Origin: Pseudomonas linyingensis
GTDB taxonomy: Bacteria > Pseudomonadota > Gammaproteobacteria > Pseudomonadales > Pseudomonadaceae
NCBI RefSeq assembly: GCF_900109175.1
Contig: NZ_FNZE01000005.1
Location: 186,001 to 250,000 of the forward strand
DNA length: 64,000 nucleotides
Reading direction: 5' to 3'
The notes beneath the pieces were generated by a model that saw only the letters and a list, made by a program, of their open reading frames with translations, was not told the origin of the DNA and did not search any database. Position numbers and translations under genes: made by a program. Within the stretch, counting starts at the first letter, position 1; every line of letters starts with the position of its first letter. Shown one piece after another: positions 52,088-61,625 of this stretch.

Positions 52088-52765
52088 ATGCCACATCGTC
52101 CCCCGCCCCCCTTCACCCCAGACCTGTTCGGCGAAGCGCCCGCCGAACTGCCCCGCGAGGAACGCCTGGGCGCGCAGGCCCTGCTGCTGCGCGGCTTCGC
52201 CCTGCCTTTCGTCGACGAGTTGCTGCCGGCGCTGACAGCGGTCGAGACGGCGGCGCCGTTCCGGCACATGGTCACGCCCGGCGGACAGTCGATGTCGGTG
52301 GCGCTGACCAACTGCGGCGTGCTGGGCTGGATCAGCGACCGCGGCGGCTATCGCTACAGTCCGCTCGACCCGCTGAGCGGCCAGCCGTGGCCGGCGATGC
52401 CAAAGGCGTTCCAACGTCTGGCACGCGAGGCGGCGGCCGCCGCAGGCTTTGCGGATTTCTCGCCGGACGCCTGCCTGGTCAACCGCTACCTGCCGGGCAC
52501 GCGCATGAGCCTGCACCAGGACCGCGACGAGCGCAGCTTCGAACACCCCATAGTCTCGGTGTCGCTGGGCATCCCGGCGGTGTTCCTGTTCGGCGGCCAC
52601 ACGCGCCGCGAGACTGCGCAACGGGTGCCGCTGGCGCACGGCGACGTGGTGGTGTGGGGCGGCGAGGATCGTTTGCGCTTTCACGGCATATTGCCGATCA
52701 GGGAAGCGGTGCATCCGCTACTGGGCGCGCAGCGGATCAATTTCACCCTGCGCAAGGCAGGGTGA
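52088..52765 (+). CDS. alkB: Alpha-ketoglutarate-dependent DNA repair dioxygenase AlkB
   Basis: Removes alkyl groups from 1-methyladenine and 3-methylcytosine by oxidative demethylation. 225 residues. Fe(II) ligands are H143 and D145 (LHQDRDE) and H199 (RFHGIL); RINFTLR supplies the 2-oxoglutarate Arg. NRYLPGTRMSLH is the family signature. It is a monocistronic unit convergent with the oxidoreductase gene, 9 bp apart. Confidence 0.93.
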   Translation: MPHRPPPPFTPDLFGEAPAELPREERLGAQALLLRGFALPFVDELLPALTAVETAAPFRHMVTPGGQSMSVALTNCGVLGWISDRGGYRYSPLDPLSGQPWPAMPKAFQRLAREAAAAAGFADFSPDACLVNRYLPGTRMSLHQDRDERSFEHPIVSVSLGIPAVFLFGGHTRRETAQRVPLAHGDVVVWGGEDRLRFHGILPIREAVHPLLGAQRINFTLRKAG

Positions 52766-52774
52766 ATCTCGCAC

Positions 52775-53734
52775 TCAGTGCGGGGTGACCCCCATCGCCC
52801 TGTCTAGCTTATCGAGCAGGCGCATGGTCGGCAGGCAGGCGGCGAAGGAGGATTCGGGCGTGCGGCCTTCGCGGATGGCGGCGAGGAATTCGGCGTCCTG
52901 GCGGGCGAAGCTGCTGCCGGCGGGGACGCTCTGCAGCACGCCCTCGTGGTCCTTCAGCTCGTCGCGGTAGGCCAGCAGGGTGGCTTCCTCACCGATGTAG
53001 CGGTAGTGGCCGCCGATCGGGCCACGGTTGTTGAACGACAGCACCAGGCTGGCCATCGCCCCGCTGCGCGCACGCAGGCCGATGTTCATGTCCATCGGGA
53101 TGCCCAGCTCGGGGTGGCGCGGGCCGGCACTGCCCCACACCTCCAGCTCGGCATCGTCCAGCAGCCAGGCGAACAGGTCGACGCTGTGGCAGGCGTGATG
53201 CCAGAGCAGGCAGTCGGTCCAGCTACGCGGCTTGCCGAACATGTTGCGGTTGTCGCGGCGCAGGAAGTACGTCTCGGCCACCAGGTGCTGCAGGTGGAAC
53301 TCGCCGGCCGCGATGCGCCGCTTCAGCTCGACGTGCGGCGCGCTGAAGCGGCGGGTGTGGGCGACCATGCACACCTTGTCGGTCGCGGCGGCCTCGGCGC
53401 TGAGACGCTCGGCATCGGACAGGTTAAGACTCATGGGGATCTCGGCCAGCACGTGCTTGCCGGCGGCGATGGCCGCGCTGGCCTGCTCGGCATGCAGCGG
53501 GCTGGGGCTGGCGAGGATCACGGCGTCGATGTCGTCGCGCGCGAGGCTCGCAGCGAAATCCTGCGAGTACTCGGGGATGCCCCACTGGGCGGCGAAGGCC
53601 GCGGTGTCGGCGGCCACGCCGCCGGCGACACAGACCACCTCGGCACCGCCGATCTCGTGCAGGGCCTGCAGGTGGATGCCGGCGATGGCGCCTTCACCAG
53701 CGATCAGGATACGGATGGGGGTGGCAGCAGACAT
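52775..53734 (-). CDS. Gfo/Idh/MocA-family oxidoreductase
   Basis: 319-residue NAD(P)-dependent oxidoreductase. The N-terminal Rossmann fold starts IRILIAGEGAIAG; LAEIPMSLNL replaces the usual EKP active-site motif by EIP; the C-terminal alpha/beta domain follows, with HHACHSVDLFAWLL supplying the catalytic His region. ATG 53734 has AGGAG upstream. It is in the same direction as the DMT transporter gene 31 bp upstream and close to pcaC. It may act on a substrate related to the aromatic pathways; unproved. Confidence 0.87.
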   Translation of the reverse strand: MSAATPIRILIAGEGAIAGIHLQALHEIGGAEVVCVAGGVAADTAAFAAQWGIPEYSQDFAASLARDDIDAVILASPSPLHAEQASAAIAAGKHVLAEIPMSLNLSDAERLSAEAAATDKVCMVAHTRRFSAPHVELKRRIAAGEFHLQHLVAETYFLRRDNRNMFGKPRSWTDCLLWHHACHSVDLFAWLLDDAELEVWGSAGPRHPELGIPMDMNIGLRARSGAMASLVLSFNNRGPIGGHYRYIGEEATLLAYRDELKDHEGVLQSVPAGSSFARQDAEFLAAIREGRTPESSFAACLPTMRLLDKLDRAMGVTPH

Positions 53735-53765
53735 CGTCGACTCCTCGGGTAATGGGGCGCGCAGG

Positions 53766-54632
53766 TCAGCGCCGGCGCCGGGCCTGCAGCCAGGCACTGC
53801 CCAGACCGCTTAGGGCGATCACGCCCATGCCCAGCAGCGCACCGGAGTCCGGCGCATGGTCGAACAGGACGAAGCCGTACAGCACGGCGAAGAAGATCTG
53901 CAGGTAGCTGAACGGCGCCAGCAGCACCGGCGAGCTGTACTGGAATGCGATGGTCAGCAGCATGTGCCCGCCGACGGCGATCACCCCGAGGGAGACCATG
54001 CCCAGCAGCTGCGGCCACTCTGGGAGGCCGCTCCAGAACCACGGCAGCATCAGGCTCAGGCACACGGCGCCGACCAGGCCGGTGACCAGGTTGGTGGTAG
54101 CCGCGCTGTCGCGGATGCCTATGCGCCGGGTCAGTAGCTGGAACACCGCGTAGCAGGTGGCCGAGGCCACCGGCAGGAGCATGGCCGGGGTGAGCAGGCC
54201 GCCGCCTGGGCGGACGATGATCAGCACGCCGGCGAAGCCGAGGCCGACCACCAGCCAGTGGCCGAGGCTGGCGCGCTCGCCGAGCAGCGGGATCGCCAGC
54301 AGGATCACCAGCAGCGGCGACAGGAAATGCACCGCAGTGGCCTCGCCGATCGGCAGCAGGCTCAGGGCGGAGAGGAAGAACAGACTGATGGCAAGCAGCG
54401 ACAGGCCGCGCAGCACCTGCAAGCCGGGACAGTTGACCTTGAGCACGCGCAGGCCGTGGCGCGACAACTGCCAGGTGGCGAGCAGCAGGCTCTGCGACAG
54501 GTAGCGCACCCAGAGGATCATCAGCACGCTGTTGAACGTGGTGAGGTACTTCGACAGGCTGTCCAGCGAGGCGAAGGCGAGCACGGCGGCGCAGGTCAGC
54601 AGGATGCCCTTGAGCGGGCGGGATATGGCCAT
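53766..54632 (-). CDS. EamA-family (DMT) transporter
   Basis: 288-residue inner-membrane protein with ten TM helices in two EamA repeats (GILLTCAAVLAFASLDSLSK; LLPVASATCYAVFQLLTRRI). It probably forms an operon with the oxidoreductase gene. Substrate unknown. Confidence 0.88.
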   Translation of the reverse strand: MAISRPLKGILLTCAAVLAFASLDSLSKYLTTFNSVLMILWVRYLSQSLLLATWQLSRHGLRVLKVNCPGLQVLRGLSLLAISLFFLSALSLLPIGEATAVHFLSPLLVILLAIPLLGERASLGHWLVVGLGFAGVLIIVRPGGGLLTPAMLLPVASATCYAVFQLLTRRIGIRDSAATTNLVTGLVGAVCLSLMLPWFWSGLPEWPQLLGMVSLGVIAVGGHMLLTIAFQYSSPVLLAPFSYLQIFFAVLYGFVLFDHAPDSGALLGMGVIALSGLGSAWLQARRRR

Positions 54633-54754
54633 CCGGGAGAAGGGTTCCTGGTCAGGTAGGCAGGGGGGAGCGGGCCGTCCGGGCGGACGGTGGCGGGCGC
54701 AGCGGGCAATGTTAACTTATTAACCATGTAGTCCGCCCGACCGCCTGATCGATC

Positions 54755-54817
54755 CCTGCAGGGGCGGATTCATTTGCCTTTGGGGGGATATTTGGCGAAT
54801 GAACTCGCCCCTACAGG
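54755..54817. repeat. REP-like stem-loop between the DMT gene and pcaC
   Basis: 24-bp imperfect arms (54755-54778 and 54794-54817, four mismatches) around the core GGGGCGAATTCATTCGCC type. It is related to the perfect element at 57642-57698. Confidence 0.7.
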
Positions 54818-54849
54818 CCGGGAAAACGGCTTCATCGCCCCCGCCTCCG

Positions 54850-55242
54850 TCACTCCAGCGACTCGACGCCCAACTCGTTCCACACTTCCTCGGCGAGGTG
54901 GAAGGTGGCGTTGGCCGCCGGGATGCCGCAGTAGATGGCGCTCTGCAGCAGCACTTCCTTGATCTCGTCGCGGGTCACACCGTTGTTGCGCGCGGCGCGT
55001 AGGTGCAGCTTCAGCTCGCCCTCGCGGTTCATGCCGATCAGCATGGCGATGGTGATCAGACTACGGGTGTGGCGCGGCAGGCCCGGGCGGGTCCAGATAT
55101 CACCCCAGGCGTGGCGGGTGATCATTTCCTGGAACTCGCCGTTGAACTCGGTGACGTTCTTCAGGCTGCGGTCGACATGGGCATCGCCGAGCACCGCGCG
55201 GCGTACCTGCATGCCGGCTTCGTAGCGTTGTTTTTCGTCCAT
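54850..55242 (-). CDS. pcaC: 4-carboxymuconolactone decarboxylase
   Basis: Decarboxylates gamma-carboxymuconolactone to 3-oxoadipate enol-lactone. 130 residues, all helical, with the CMD core (FQEMITRHAWGDIWTRPGLP; ITIAMLIGMNREGELKLHLR; ... AIYCGIPAAN). There is no fusion with PcaD, unlike PcaL proteins of actinobacteria. ATG 55242 has GGAG upstream. It is the last gene of the leftward pca series, 100 bp from pcaD. Confidence 0.93.
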   Translation of the reverse strand: MDEKQRYEAGMQVRRAVLGDAHVDRSLKNVTEFNGEFQEMITRHAWGDIWTRPGLPRHTRSLITIAMLIGMNREGELKLHLRAARNNGVTRDEIKEVLLQSAIYCGIPAANATFHLAEEVWNELGVESLE

Positions 55243-55342
55243 TGCTGGCTCCATTGCGAGATGGGGGCGCACCCGCTCGCGAGCGGTACGCCAAAATAAG
55301 GGTGAACGGCATGGGCGGGCGAGTACGCCCACCCTCCCCGTC

Positions 55343-56131
55343 TTACTTGCTGAGGAACGCCAGCACCGCCTGGGTGAAGGCGTCGCCGGCCTCGACGTTG
55401 GACAGGTGCGCGGCGTGGAACTCGACCAGTTCGGCGCCCGGGATGCGCTCCTGCATGAAGCGGCCGTGCTCGGGGGTGGTCACCGCATCAAAGCTGCCGC
55501 AGACGATCAGGGTCGGCACGCTGATCGCAGCGATCTGCTCGCGGTAGTCGGCATCGCGCACCGCGGCGCAGTTGGCGGCGTAGCCCTCGGGCGAGGTCTG
55601 CGCCAGCATGCCGACGATGGGCTCGGCCTTGGCCGGATCGGAGCTCGCGAACTCGGCGGTGAACCAGCGGGCGATGGAGGCGTCGCGCAGGTCGCGCATG
55701 GCCTGCGCTCCACCGGCCAGCACGGTCTCGATGCGAGTGTTCCACACCTCGTCAGTGCCGATCTTCGCTGCGGTGTTGCACAGCACCAGCTTGTCCAGGC
55801 GCGCGCCGGCGTTGATGCCCAGCCACTGGCCAATCAGGCCGCCCATGGACAGGCCGCAGAAGGAGAACTTCTGGATGTCCAGGGCGTCGAGCAGGGCCAG
55901 CACGTCGCGGCCGAGCTGCTCGATGTTGTACGGACCCTCGGTCACCAGCGAGTCGCCGTGACCGCGAGTGTCGAAGCGCAGCACGCGGAACTGCTCGGCG
56001 AAGGCCGGGATCTGCGCCTCCCACATGTGCAGGTCGGTGCCCAGCGAGTTGGACAGCACCAGCACCGGCGCGCCGGCCGGGCCATCCAGTTGGTAGTTGA
56101 GAGCGCCATCGGCGAGTTGCACGGTCGGCAT
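55343..56131 (-). CDS. pcaD: 3-oxoadipate enol-lactonase
   Basis: Alpha/beta hydrolase of 262 residues. The nucleophile is S95 in CGLSMGGLIGQ, the acid lies in the NEXT helix-strand region, and the His is in EFHAAHLSNVE near the C terminus. It opens the enol-lactone to beta-ketoadipate. ATG 56131 has GGAGT at 8 nt. It lies 10 bp after pcaB. Confidence 0.93.
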   Translation of the reverse strand: MPTVQLADGALNYQLDGPAGAPVLVLSNSLGTDLHMWEAQIPAFAEQFRVLRFDTRGHGDSLVTEGPYNIEQLGRDVLALLDALDIQKFSFCGLSMGGLIGQWLGINAGARLDKLVLCNTAAKIGTDEVWNTRIETVLAGGAQAMRDLRDASIARWFTAEFASSDPAKAEPIVGMLAQTSPEGYAANCAAVRDADYREQIAAISVPTLIVCGSFDAVTTPEHGRFMQERIPGAELVEFHAAHLSNVEAGDAFTQAVLAFLSK

Positions 56132-56141
56132 GGAAGACTCC

Positions 56142-57494
56142 TTAGCTGTGGGTGGCGCGGTGTTCGGCCACGGCACGGGCGACCCAGCTCTGCGCCAGGC
56201 CAAGGTAATGGGCGGGATCGAGCAGGCGATCCAGTTCGGCGGCGGACAGCTCGGCGCTGACCTCGGCGTTGGCGCCGAGCACGGCGCGCAGGTGGCGGCT
56301 TTCGTTGACCGCCTGGCGGCAGCAGTGCTCGACCAGATGGTGGGCGCGTTCGCGGCCAAGGCGCTGGGCCAGGGCGATGCTCACCGCCTCGGCCAGCACC
56401 AGGCCGCGGGTCAGATCGAGGTTTTCACGCATGCGCGCGGCATCCACTTCCAGCCCCGGCAGCAGCAGGCGCGCCTGTTGCTGCGCGCCGGACAGCAGGC
56501 AGCACAGCTCGGGCAGGGTTTCCCACTCGGCATGCCAGAGGCCGAGGCTGCGTTCGTGCTCCTGCGGCATGGCGCTGAGCATGGTGGCGACCAGCCCCGG
56601 CGCGCGGGTGGCAGCGGCGATCAGCACGGCGGCACCGACCGGGTTGCGCTTGTGCGGCATGGTCGAGGAACCGCCCTTGCCCGGCGCGGACGGCTCGAAC
56701 GCCTCGCCGACGTCGGTCTGCATCAGCAGGCTGAGGTCGCGGCCAAGCTTGCCGAGGGTGCCGGCGAGCAGGCCGAGCCAGCCGGCGAACTCGACCAGAC
56801 GGTCGCGCTGGGTGTGCCAGGGCTGCTCGGGCAGGGTCAGGTCCAGTTCGCGGGCCAGCGCCTCGGACACCGGCAGGGCCTGCTCGCCAAGGGCGGCCAG
56901 GGTGCCGGCGGCGCCGCCGAACTGCAGCACCAGCAGGCGCGGCTTCAATTCGGCCAGGCGCTGGCGCTGGCGGGTGAGCGCGCCGAGCAGGCCGGCCAGC
57001 TTCATACCGAGGGTCACCGGGGTGGCGTGCTGCAGCCAGGTGCGCCCGGCCAGCGGTGTGGCGGCGTGGCGCTCGGCCTGCACGGCGAGATCCTCGGCCA
57101 GCGCGGCCAGCTCGGTTTCGAAAATGGCGACGGCGGCGCGCAGTTGCAGCACCAGGCCGCTGTCCATGGCGTCCTGGCTGGTGGCGCCGAGGTGCACGTA
57201 GCGCTCGGCCTCGGCATCGACGGCGGCGATCTGCCGGCCGAGGACCTTGACCAGCGGGATCGCCGAGTTGCCGGCCGTGGCGATGGCGGTGGCCAGCGCC
57301 GGCACGTCGTAGAGTTCGGCGCGGCAGGCGCCGGCGATGGGCGCCACGGCGGAAGCCGGGATCAGCCCGACCGCCGCCTCGGCGCGCGCCAGCGCGGCCT
57401 CGAAGTCGAGCATGCCCTGCAGCCGGCCCCGGTCGCAGAATACCGCACGCATCGGCGCGCTGGTGAAGTAGGCATCGAACAGTTGGTTGCTCAA
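56142..57494 (-). CDS. pcaB: 3-carboxy-cis,cis-muconate cycloisomerase
   Basis: Fumarase/aspartase-superfamily lyase of 450 residues. The signature GSSTMPHKRNP (about residue 280) carries the catalytic Ser loop; HLGATSQDAMDSGL is the second conserved region. No ATG is near the usual N terminus NQLFDAYFTS; TTG 57494 with an AGGA upstream is the best start, with TTG 57530 as an alternative. pcaB and pcaD are separated from pcaF by a REP-like hairpin. Confidence 0.9.
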   Translation of the reverse strand: MSNQLFDAYFTSAPMRAVFCDRGRLQGMLDFEAALARAEAAVGLIPASAVAPIAGACRAELYDVPALATAIATAGNSAIPLVKVLGRQIAAVDAEAERYVHLGATSQDAMDSGLVLQLRAAVAIFETELAALAEDLAVQAERHAATPLAGRTWLQHATPVTLGMKLAGLLGALTRQRQRLAELKPRLLVLQFGGAAGTLAALGEQALPVSEALARELDLTLPEQPWHTQRDRLVEFAGWLGLLAGTLGKLGRDLSLLMQTDVGEAFEPSAPGKGGSSTMPHKRNPVGAAVLIAAATRAPGLVATMLSAMPQEHERSLGLWHAEWETLPELCCLLSGAQQQARLLLPGLEVDAARMRENLDLTRGLVLAEAVSIALAQRLGRERAHHLVEHCCRQAVNESRHLRAVLGANAEVSAELSAAELDRLLDPAHYLGLAQSWVARAVAEHRATHS

Positions 57495-57641
57495 GACGGT
57501 GTCATCCTGTGAGCGTTGGGATAGGACCAAGGTTGGCAGCGCGGCGCGGCGGGGTCCAGCGCGGAGTCGGCGGAGCCGCGGGCAAGCGTAGGACGGACAA
57601 GGCTGTGCCTCTGTCCACCCTACCCCGCGGCTCGATCCGCT

Positions 57642-57698
57642 GTAGGGGCGAATTCATTCGCCCACATGCCCCGCCAAGGCGAATGAATTCGCCCCTAC
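57642..57698. repeat. REP-like stem-loop with perfect 21-bp arms
   Basis: 57642-57662 and 57678-57698 are perfect reverse complements with a 15-nt loop. It lies between pcaF and pcaB, where it could separate the two transcript segments or block 3' decay. A related element is at 54755-54817. Confidence 0.8.
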
Positions 57699-57720
57699 GG
57701 ACCCTACTCCGCTGTGGCCG

Positions 57721-58926
57721 TTACACCCGCTCGATGGCCAGGGCCAGACCCTGGCCGACGCCGATGCACATGGTGGCCAGGCCCAGCTTGCCGCCGGACT
57801 TCTCCAGCTGATGCAGGGCGGTCAGCACCAGGCGCGCGCCGCTCATGCCCAGCGGGTGGCCGAGGGCGATGGCGCCGCCGTTCGGGTTGACCCGCGCGTC
57901 GTCGTCGGCGATGCCCAGCTCGCGCAGGCAGGCCAGACCCTGGGCGGCGAAGGCTTCGTTCAGCTCGATGACGTCGAAGTCGGCGACCGCGAGATTCAGA
58001 CGCTCGCACAGCTTGCGCACCGCCGGCACCGGGCCGATGCCCATCACCCGCGGCGCAACGCCGGCGGCCGCCATGCCGAGCACCTTGGCGCGCGGCTTGA
58101 GGCCGTACTTGGCCACCGCCTCGGCGGAAGCCAGGATCATCGCGGCGGCGCCGTCGTTGATGCCCGAGGCGTTGCCGGCGGTGACGGTCTTGCCCTCGCC
58201 GTTGACCGGCTTGAGCTTGGCCAGGGCTTCGGGAGTGGTGTCCGGACGCGGATGCTCGTCGCTGGCCACCACGCTGTCGCTCTTCTTGCCCTTGATCACC
58301 ACCAGGACGATTTCCTCGGCGTAGAAGCCGTCAGCCTGGGCGCGACCGGCGCGCTGTTGGCTGCGCAGGGCGAAGGCGTCCTGGTCGGCGCGCGAGATGC
58401 CGAACTCCTCGGCCACGTTGTCGGCGGTCTGCGGCATGGCCTCGACGCCGTACTGGGCCTTGAGCAGCGGGTTGACGAAGCGCCAGCCCATGGTGGTGTC
58501 TTCGATCTTCATGTTGCGCGACCAGGCGCTGTCGGCTTTGCCCATCACGAAGGGCGCACGGCTCATCGACTCAACGCCGCCGGCGATGGCCAGCTCCATC
58601 TCGCCGCTGGCGATGGCACGGAAGGCGCTGCCCACCGCGTCCATGCCCGAGGCACACAGGCGGTTGAGGGTCACGCCCGGCACGCTCGGCGGCAGGCCGG
58701 CGAGCAGCAGCGACATGCGCGCGACGTTGCGGTTGTCCTCACCGGCCTGGTTGGCGCAGCCGTAGAACACGTCGTCGATAGCCGCCGGATCGAGCTGCGG
58801 GTTGCGCTCGAGCAGCGCCTTCAGCGGAATCGCGCCGAGATCGTCGGCGCGCACCGCGGCCAGCGCGCCGCCGAAGCGGCCGATGGGCGTACGCACGGCG
58901 TCGCAGATGTAGACGTCGCGGCTCAT
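57721..58926 (-). CDS. pcaF: 3-oxoadipyl-CoA thiolase
   Basis: Cleaves beta-ketoadipyl-CoA to succinyl-CoA and acetyl-CoA. 401-residue thiolase; the acylated Cys is C91 in [11 protein letters not shown], with NEAFAAQG and [16 protein letters not shown] carrying the His and TMCIGVGQG the second Cys. ATG 58926 overlaps the TGA of pcaJ (4 bp). It ends the pathway to the TCA cycle. Confidence 0.94.
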   Translation of the reverse strand: MSRDVYICDAVRTPIGRFGGALAAVRADDLGAIPLKALLERNPQLDPAAIDDVFYGCANQAGEDNRNVARMSLLLAGLPPSVPGVTLNRLCASGMDAVGSAFRAIASGEMELAIAGGVESMSRAPFVMGKADSAWSRNMKIEDTTMGWRFVNPLLKAQYGVEAMPQTADNVAEEFGISRADQDAFALRSQQRAGRAQADGFYAEEIVLVVIKGKKSDSVVASDEHPRPDTTPEALAKLKPVNGEGKTVTAGNASGINDGAAAMILASAEAVAKYGLKPRAKVLGMAAAGVAPRVMGIGPVPAVRKLCERLNLAVADFDVIELNEAFAAQGLACLRELGIADDDARVNPNGGAIALGHPLGMSGARLVLTALHQLEKSGGKLGLATMCIGVGQGLALAIERV

Positions 58927-59708
58927 GCCTCACCCCCAACCTGACCGCCGTGGGCGGCGGCGGTGCGCGCTTCCAGGGCGCGCAGGGCGTCCATCTCGAC
59001 GGCGGTCGGCTCGGCGGTGGTGGCCACATTGTCGGCGAAGCGGATCGCCCAGCCGGTGTTCTCGATCACCTGCTCGCGGGTCACGCCCGGGTGCAGCGAG
59101 GTGACGATGAACTCGTTGGTGCCGGCTTCCGGCTCCATGATGCACAGGTCGGTGATGATGCCGACCGGGCCCTTGCCCGGCAGACCGAGCTGCTTGCGGT
59201 GGTCGCCGCCCTCGCCGAAGCCGACCGAGGTGATGAAGTCGAGCTTGTCGACGAAGCTGCGATGACCCTGCTTGAGGATGATCAGCACCTCTTTCGCCGA
59301 GCCGGCGATTTCAGGGGCGCCGCCGGCGCCGGGCAGGCGCACCTTCGGCGAGAAGTAGTCGCCGACCACGGTGGTGTTGATGTTGCCGAACTTGTCGACC
59401 TGCGCCGCGCCGAGGAAGCCGACGTCGATGCGACCGCCCTGCAGCCAGTAGCGGAAGATCTCGCCGGTGGGCACCACGGTGTCGGCGGTTTCGGCCAGCT
59501 CGCCGTCACCGATGGACAGCGGCAGCACGCTCGGCTTGGCGCCGATCGGGCCCGATTCGTAGATCAGCACCACGTCCGGCGAGGACGTCAGGCGCGCCAG
59601 GTTGGCGGCCTTGGACGGCAGGCCGATGCCGACGAAGCACACCGCGCCATTCTTCAGGCGGCGGGCGGCGGCCACGGTCATCATTTCGTTGGTGGTGTAG
59701 GTGCTCAT
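58923..59708 (-). CDS. pcaJ: 3-oxoadipate CoA-transferase subunit B
   Basis: 261-residue subunit carrying the catalytic Glu ([10 protein letters not shown]). It starts [23 protein letters not shown] 59708 overlaps the pcaI stop by 1 to 4 bases, and its own stop overlaps pcaF, so I-J-F are translationally coupled. Confidence 0.93.
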   Translation of the reverse strand: MSTYTTNEMMTVAAARRLKNGAVCFVGIGLPSKAANLARLTSSPDVVLIYESGPIGAKPSVLPLSIGDGELAETADTVVPTGEIFRYWLQGGRIDVGFLGAAQVDKFGNINTTVVGDYFSPKVRLPGAGGAPEIAGSAKEVLIILKQGHRSFVDKLDFITSVGFGEGGDHRKQLGLPGKGPVGIITDLCIMEPEAGTNEFIVTSLHPGVTREQVIENTGWAIRFADNVATTAEPTAVEMDALRALEARTAAAHGGQVGGEA

Positions 59709-60565
59709 CAGTTGGCCTCCTGCTGCGCGGCCAGCTTGGCCTGGAACTCGGAAAAATCGGCGGTGCCGCGGATATAGGTGTCGATCCAGGCGGTGAAGGT
59801 GTCGCGGCTGCGGGCGATCGGATCCCAGGCCTGGTAGAAGCGGTTGTCGCGCTCGGAGTAGCCGTGGGCGTAGGACGGATGGGCACCGCCCGGCACCAGG
59901 CAGACCGCGGACAGCGCCCAGGTCGGCAGCACGCAGGCGTTCATCGGCGCGTTGAGGTCGTCGACGATCTCTTCCACGGTGACGATGGCGCGCTTGGCGG
60001 CCAGCACGGCTTCCTTCTGCACGCCGAGGATGCCCTGCACCAGCACATTGCCCTTGCGGTCGGCCTTCTGCGCGTGGATCACGGTGACGTCCGGACGCAC
60101 CGAGGGCACCGCGACCAGCTGTTCGCCGGTGAACGGACAGGTGATCGGCTTGATCAGCGGGTTGACCTTGGGCAGGTCGGAGCCGGCGTAGGCGCGCAGC
60201 ACGGCGAACGGCAGGCCGGAGGCGCCGGCGACGTAGGCGTTGGCCAGGTCGGCGTGGCTGTGTTCCTCGATCTCCAGGGCGTGCGGCCACTGCTTCTCCA
60301 CCGCGTCGCGCAGGCGGTGCAGCGAGCCGACGCCGGGGTTGCCGCCCCAGGAGAAGATCAGCTTCCTGGCGCAGCCGGCACCGATCAACTGGTCATAGAC
60401 CAGGTCGGGGGTCATGCGCACCAGGGTCAGCTCCTTCTTGCCCTGACGGATGATCTCGTGACCGGCGGCAGTCGGAATCAGGTGGGTGAAGCCTTCGAGG
60501 GCGACGGTATCGCCATCGTTGACGAAGCGCTGGACGGCTTCGCGCAGGGTGAGGATTTCGGCCAT
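59708..60565 (-). CDS. pcaI: 3-oxoadipate CoA-transferase subunit A
   Basis: 285-residue CoA-transferase family I protein. The N-terminal segment VALEGFTHLIPTAAGHEIIR and the CoA-binding IFSWGGNPGVGSL are typical. ATG 60565 (MAEILTLREA) is the family start; the longer frame runs into the promoter. It is the first gene of the leftward operon, with PcaR boxes 88-120 bp upstream. Confidence 0.93.
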   Translation of the reverse strand: MAEILTLREAVQRFVNDGDTVALEGFTHLIPTAAGHEIIRQGKKELTLVRMTPDLVYDQLIGAGCARKLIFSWGGNPGVGSLHRLRDAVEKQWPHALEIEEHSHADLANAYVAGASGLPFAVLRAYAGSDLPKVNPLIKPITCPFTGEQLVAVPSVRPDVTVIHAQKADRKGNVLVQGILGVQKEAVLAAKRAIVTVEEIVDDLNAPMNACVLPTWALSAVCLVPGGAHPSYAHGYSERDNRFYQAWDPIARSRDTFTAWIDTYIRGTADFSEFQAKLAAQQEAN

Positions 60566-60652
60566 TGGTTGTGCTCTTGCTCGGTTGACGTCGTCCGGCG
60601 CATCGCGCCGGCCAGTGAGGTCAACAGTAGGGAAGCGAGCACTGCAGAACAA

Positions 60653-60685
60653 TCCGATAATCGATGATTGGTTCGATAATCGGAC
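60653..60685. promoter_or_regulatory. Two PcaR boxes upstream of pcaI
   Basis: TCCGATAATCGATGA (60653-60667) and GTTCGATAATCGGAC (60671-60685), the known type of PcaR site (IclR family activator; I recall GTTCGATAATCGCAC as consensus). They lie between pcaR and pcaI and would activate pcaIJF. Confidence 0.75.
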
Positions 60686-60714
60686 ATTACTTCATCCACC
60701 AATGGCCATCGCGT

Positions 60715-61554
60715 TCAGCGCCACAACTGCGCGCCCAGCTCCTTGCTGCCACTCAGCAGCACCGGCAGGAAGCGCGTCTCCAGTTCCTGGCGGCTGACCC
60801 GTCCGGCGTGGGTGCTGACGTTCATCGCTGCCAGCACCTGGCCGCTGGCGTCGCGCACCGGCACGGCCACCGAGCGCAGGCTCTGCTCCAGTTCCTGGTC
60901 GACGATGCACCAGCCCTGCTCGCGCACCTGCATCAGGCACTCCCACAGCGCTTCCGGGGTGTGCAGGGTGCGGCTGGTGCGCGGCTTGAGGTCGGCGCGC
61001 GCCAGGTAGGCGCGCAGGCTGTCGTCGTCCAGCGCGGCGAGGAGGATGCGGCCCATCGAGGTGCAGTAGGCCGGCAGGCGGCTGCCGACGCTGAGGTCGA
61101 CCGAGATCAGCCGCTGCGGAATCGCCGAGCGGGCGATGTAGAGGACCTCGTCGCCCTCCAGGGTGGCCAGGTTGCAGGCCTCGTGCAGCTGCTCGCTGAT
61201 GCGGTCGAGGAACGGCTGCGCCGACACCGCCAGCGGCGTCGACGACAGGTAGGCGTGGCCGAGGGTCAGCACCTTGGGCAGCAGCGCGTAGGTACGCCCG
61301 TCGGTGGCGACGTAGCCGAGCTGCATCAGGGTGTACAGGCAGCGCTGCACCGCGGCGCGCGGGATGCCGGTGCGGTGGCTGATCTGGGCGATGGTCAGGT
61401 GGCGCTTGCGCTCCTGGAAGGCGTTGATCACCGCCAGGCCGCGGGCCAGCGAGGACATGAAATTGGGATCGCCGGCGTACGCCTTGATCTGCTCGACGGC
61501 CAGCTGCTGCGGGGGCGGCGCCAGGCCGGACGGGGTGGGTTGCAGGTCGCTCAT
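60715..61554 (-). CDS. pcaR: IclR-family activator PcaR of the pca regulon
   Basis: 279 residues. The N-terminal winged helix (FQERKRHLTIAQISHRTGIPRAAVQRCLYTL, ~50-90) and C-terminal IclR ligand domain are those of PcaR, which is induced by beta-ketoadipate. It is transcribed leftwards, upstream of pcaI in the same direction, with boxes on both sides of the gene, indicating autoregulation. Confidence 0.92.
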   Translation of the reverse strand: MSDLQPTPSGLAPPPQQLAVEQIKAYAGDPNFMSSLARGLAVINAFQERKRHLTIAQISHRTGIPRAAVQRCLYTLMQLGYVATDGRTYALLPKVLTLGHAYLSSTPLAVSAQPFLDRISEQLHEACNLATLEGDEVLYIARSAIPQRLISVDLSVGSRLPAYCTSMGRILLAALDDDSLRAYLARADLKPRTSRTLHTPEALWECLMQVREQGWCIVDQELEQSLRSVAVPVRDASGQVLAAMNVSTHAGRVSRQELETRFLPVLLSGSKELGAQLWR

Positions 61555-61582
61555 GGGGCCTCCGGGGCGGGCGGGAAAGTCC

Positions 61583-61615
61583 GTCGATTATCGAACCGCA
61601 GTCCGATAATCGCAA
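61583..61615. promoter_or_regulatory. Two PcaR-like boxes upstream of pcaR
   Basis: GTCGATTATCGAAC (61583-61596) and GTCCGATAATCGCAA (61601-61615), in the short gap between the pcaR start (61554) and the transporter gene stop (61626). They support autoregulation. Confidence 0.65.
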
Positions 61616-61625
61616 ACCTCGCCGT

